Source: Planctomycetota bacterium (GTDB lineage: Bacteria; Planctomycetota; Phycisphaerae; WQYP01). Taken from it: 6,966 nt of DNA. The stretch lies in NCBI GenBank assembly GCA_021785155.1, contig JAJYGE010000429.1, positions 1-6,966 of the forward strand, read 5' to 3'. A model generated the notes under the pieces. It was not told where the DNA came from and ran no database searches. It was given only the letters and a program-made list of their open reading frames with translations. Made by a program: the position numbers and the translations under genes. This document shows positions 5,381 to 6,966 of this stretch, in pieces; the first letter of the stretch is position 1; each line of letters starts with the position of its first letter.

Positions 5381-6663
5381 ATTCCCGCGAGGTATCCTGT
5401 GGAAAACGCGAGTTGGAGGTTATATCCGCCACTGGGGCCGGTGAGGTCCAGTACTTCACCCGCGAGAAAAAGATGCGGCTGAATCCGTGATTGCATGGTG
5501 TCAGGATTAACTTCATCAAGCCGCACGCCGCCGGCGGTGACCATCGCTTCCTTAAAACCGCGGGTGGCATAAATAGTGAATTCGGTGCCTTTGAGCCGCT
5601 CGATGAGTTGCTGAATTTGCCTGGCCGTCAGGTTGGCACAGACTTGCCGTTGATCTATATTGCCCAAGTAACAGAACATCTCCGCCAAACGCTGCGGAAT
5701 AATTTCCGCCAGTTTGGATCGCACCAGTTTTTTGCCTTCGGTGGAATGCCATTGTCTAAACACTCCGGCTAATTCCTCATGGTCGAGGTGGCGCACAAAA
5801 TCTACACGCAGGGTCATTTCGGGAAATTTTTCCAGCAACTCCGCAACTATTTCTGAAATATTCAACACCGCCGGACCGGATAATCCAAAGTGTGTGAACA
5901 TCATATCGTTGATGCTCGGTTCGGGTTTACCGGTGGCCAGGCGCGGCAGCGGGCCGGGAGCCTCTATGCGTACCGCGACATCTTGCACCGCAAGGCCCTT
6001 AAGTTCAGTAACCCATGGTTCTTTACAAAGCAGCGGCACAATGGCGGGGCGGGGGGTGATAACGCGGTGGCCCAAGGCCTTCGCAAAGCTATATCCGTCG
6101 CCCGTGGTCCCCATGCGGGTATAGCTTTGACCGCCAACGGCTATCAGCAGAATTTGGCTGGTAAATGTCTGGACCGTGCTGGTGGTAATGTTAAACAATT
6201 TGCTCGATGAATTCCATGTTACCGCCTCGGCGGTGCATGGCGCGTGGATTTCCACGCCTAATTCCCGCATCCGTTGCACCATGGCGTCGACGACAGAACT
6301 GGCTTTGTTGGAATCAGGATAAATTTTTCCGTCATGCTCTTCATGTGTGGGTACGCCTCGGCTGGCAAACCAGGATCGGAGGCCGAGGTTATCCAGGGTT
6401 CGCAGCGCGGGGGTAAGAAATCGGCCATTGCGACCAAATTGGCCGATGAGAAAATCTATATCGCCGGCATTGGTCAAATTACACCGCCCGCCACCGCATA
6501 CCAGCACTTTGATTCCCGGCTGCCGGTTTTTTTCCAGAACAGCGATGCGTGGCAAGGTTTGGCCCCGTGCGAGAAATTCCTCACCACAAGCAATAGCCGC
6601 CATCATCCCTGCAGCACCAGCTCCGAGGACAATGATCTCATAAGGCGTTGCGCTTTGAGCCAT
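5353..6663 (-). CDS. YhiN/RdsA/HI0933-family FAD-dependent flavoprotein
   Basis: FAD-binding oxidoreductase of the HI0933 family, 436 residues from ATG 6663. Its members include E. coli YhiN (RdsA), reported as the 23S rRNA dihydrouridine synthase, and clostridial BaiN, proposed to act on bile acids. Visible: the dinucleotide-binding VLGAGAAG (12-19, G14/G16/G19); CGGGRCNLTN (56-65), the most diagnostic family motif; AVGGQSYTRMGTTGDG (175-190); THFGLSGP (257-264); TAGGVRLDEVNPDTMQS (376-392); and AGEVLDLTGPSGGYNLQLAF (401-420), the C-terminal FAD-binding stretch. Length and motif order are normal for a complete protein. A TTG nine bases upstream (6672) is in frame, but the AGGA at 6673-6676 would touch it, while spacing to ATG 6663 is 9 bases, so the ATG is preferred. 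It lies 14 bases after the thioesterase stop, likely in the same operon. The rRNA-modifying role is an inference from the family; I cannot distinguish it from other subfamilies here. Confidence 0.93.
   Translation of the reverse strand: MAQSATPYEIIVLGAGAAGMMAAIACGEEFLARGQTLPRIAVLEKNRQPGIKVLVCGGGRCNLTNAGDIDFLIGQFGRNGRFLTPALRTLDNLGLRSWFASRGVPTHEEHDGKIYPDSNKASSVVDAMVQRMRELGVEIHAPCTAEAVTWNSSSKLFNITTSTVQTFTSQILLIAVGGQSYTRMGTTGDGYSFAKALGHRVITPRPAIVPLLCKEPWVTELKGLAVQDVAVRIEAPGPLPRLATGKPEPSINDMMFTHFGLSGPAVLNISEIVAELLEKFPEMTLRVDFVRHLDHEELAGVFRQWHSTEGKKLVRSKLAEIIPQRLAEMFCYLGNIDQRQVCANLTARQIQQLIERLKGTEFTIYATRGFKEAMVTAGGVRLDEVNPDTMQSRIQPHLFLAGEVLDLTGPSGGYNLQLAFSTGYLAGIHIAEAAMS
5358..5378. other. Perfect 7-bp inverted repeat inside the overlapping gene ends
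   Basis: ACATTGC (5358-5364), loop CGCCTCA, GCAATGT (5372-5378). It sits wholly inside the 28-base overlap of the response regulator and flavoprotein ends, so both transcripts would carry the hairpin just before their stop codon. No T tract follows on either strand, so it is not a standard intrinsic terminator; it may stall polymerase, protect the 3' ends, or be chance. Confidence 0.4.
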
Positions 6664-6672
6664 CAAGTGCAA

Positions 6673-6676
6673 TCCT
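6673..6676 (-). promoter_or_regulatory. Ribosome binding site of the flavoprotein gene
   Basis: AGGA on the minus strand, 9 bases before ATG 6663 and immediately after the thioesterase stop codon (6678-6680). It decides ATG 6663 over the in-frame TTG 6672 and fits translational coupling of the two genes. Confidence 0.5.
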
Positions 6677-6677
6677 G

Positions 6678-6966
6678 TTATTGCAGCGCGGTGTGCGAGC
6701 TTTGATTTAAAACTTCGCGTGGGGTGGCAAGATCGTCCGGAATGGCCGTTGGCTCGCCTTTGCGGTTAACGCAGGCAATGGTGCTTTCAGCGGTGGTCAG
6801 CAGCAGCCGGGACTGCCGATTGAATAGTTCATATACATGATCAATGCGGGCACGGGTTTGCCGCTGAATTCGGGTAACAAGTTCCAACTCATCATCATAG
6901 CGAATGGGGCGCTTGAAATTAACGCTGATTCGGGCCACGACAAAAATAAATCCCCTCTCCTCCAGA
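6678..6966 (-). CDS. Hotdog-fold acyl-CoA thioesterase (YbgC/4HBT-like), C-terminal part
   Basis: The C-terminal two thirds or so of a YbgC/4-hydroxybenzoyl-CoA-thioesterase-like hotdog protein, whose N-terminus lies beyond the right edge. The frame is open to the last base: before the GTG at 6938 it reads L-E-E-R-G-F-I-F-V, continuing VARISVNFKRPIRYDDELEL. This is the family's G-x-x-F-V-V-x-x-x-x-x-x-Y-x-x-P-A-x-Y-D-D-x-L pattern, so GTG 6938 is not the true start. TTAESTIACVNRKGEPTAIP further on matches the family's last strand and its C-V-D/N-x-x-G-x-P-x-P-I-P end. These enzymes hydrolyse acyl-CoA thioesters as cytoplasmic oligomers, and some act with the Tol-Pal region. The catalytic Asp, near the N-terminus, is outside the window. 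It precedes the flavoprotein gene by 14 bases on the same strand. Confidence 0.85.
   Translation of the reverse strand, partial: LEERGFIFVVARISVNFKRPIRYDDELELVTRIQRQTRARIDHVYELFNRQSRLLLTTAESTIACVNRKGEPTAIPDDLATPREVLNQSSHTALQ

Noticed and set aside
5211..5444. A frameshifted continuation of the response regulator into the adjacent frame
   Set aside because: The alternative frame gives no recognisable receiver or output-domain ending and would run 92 bases into the opposing flavoprotein gene.
5714..6124. A 136-codon plus-strand open frame and its neighbours within 5491-6705
   Set aside because: All lie opposite the flavoprotein gene, whose motifs cover the whole stretch; none has a ribosome binding site or recognisable fold.

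Overview
The window looks like ordinary chromosome from a free-living bacterium. Densely packed genes on both strands show no phage, insertion-sequence, CRISPR, tRNA or rRNA signal. The mix of genes suggests a planctomycete-like lineage, possibly Phycisphaerae: a double-length siroheme-decarboxylase-like protein, a PhnP-like hydrolase with the GCHCPVC zinc motif, a short Rcp1-type receiver, and a four-helix membrane protein of unknown family. This placement is inferred from recall of such proteomes, not from a marker gene, and is weak.

Layout from left to right. (1) Plus strand, 1-1713: a flavin-reductase-fold protein whose start may lie off the edge, then a fused AhbA/AhbB-like (AsnC-fold) protein; probably one transcript. 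(2) Minus strand, 1757-3076: proA, convergent with the first pair and complete, with a good ribosome binding site and an extended -10 candidate. (3) A divergent 171-base spacer holds promoter candidates for both sides and two competing inverted repeats. (4) Plus strand, 3248-3859: a small membrane protein of unknown function. (5) Minus strand, 3851-4648: a PhnP-like metallo-hydrolase whose end overlaps the previous gene tail to tail by 9 bases. (6) A 189-base divergent spacer with a promoter candidate, then on the plus strand, 4838-5380, a divergent single-domain response regulator. (7) Minus strand, 5353-6966: a two-gene operon of a hotdog-fold thioesterase (cut by the right edge) and a YhiN/RdsA/HI0933-family flavoprotein. 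The flavoprotein end overlaps the response regulator end by 28 bases, and a perfect 7-bp-stem inverted repeat sits inside that overlap.

The genes do not form one pathway: there is proline biosynthesis (ProA), tetrapyrrole- or flavin-related chemistry, a phosphodiesterase-like hydrolase, signalling, and a flavoprotein family that includes an rRNA dihydrouridine synthase. The points most worth a second look are the fused AhbA/B-like protein next to a flavin reductase, the two overlapping convergent gene pairs, the divergent receiver, and the unknown membrane protein. I found no convincing new multi-gene system.
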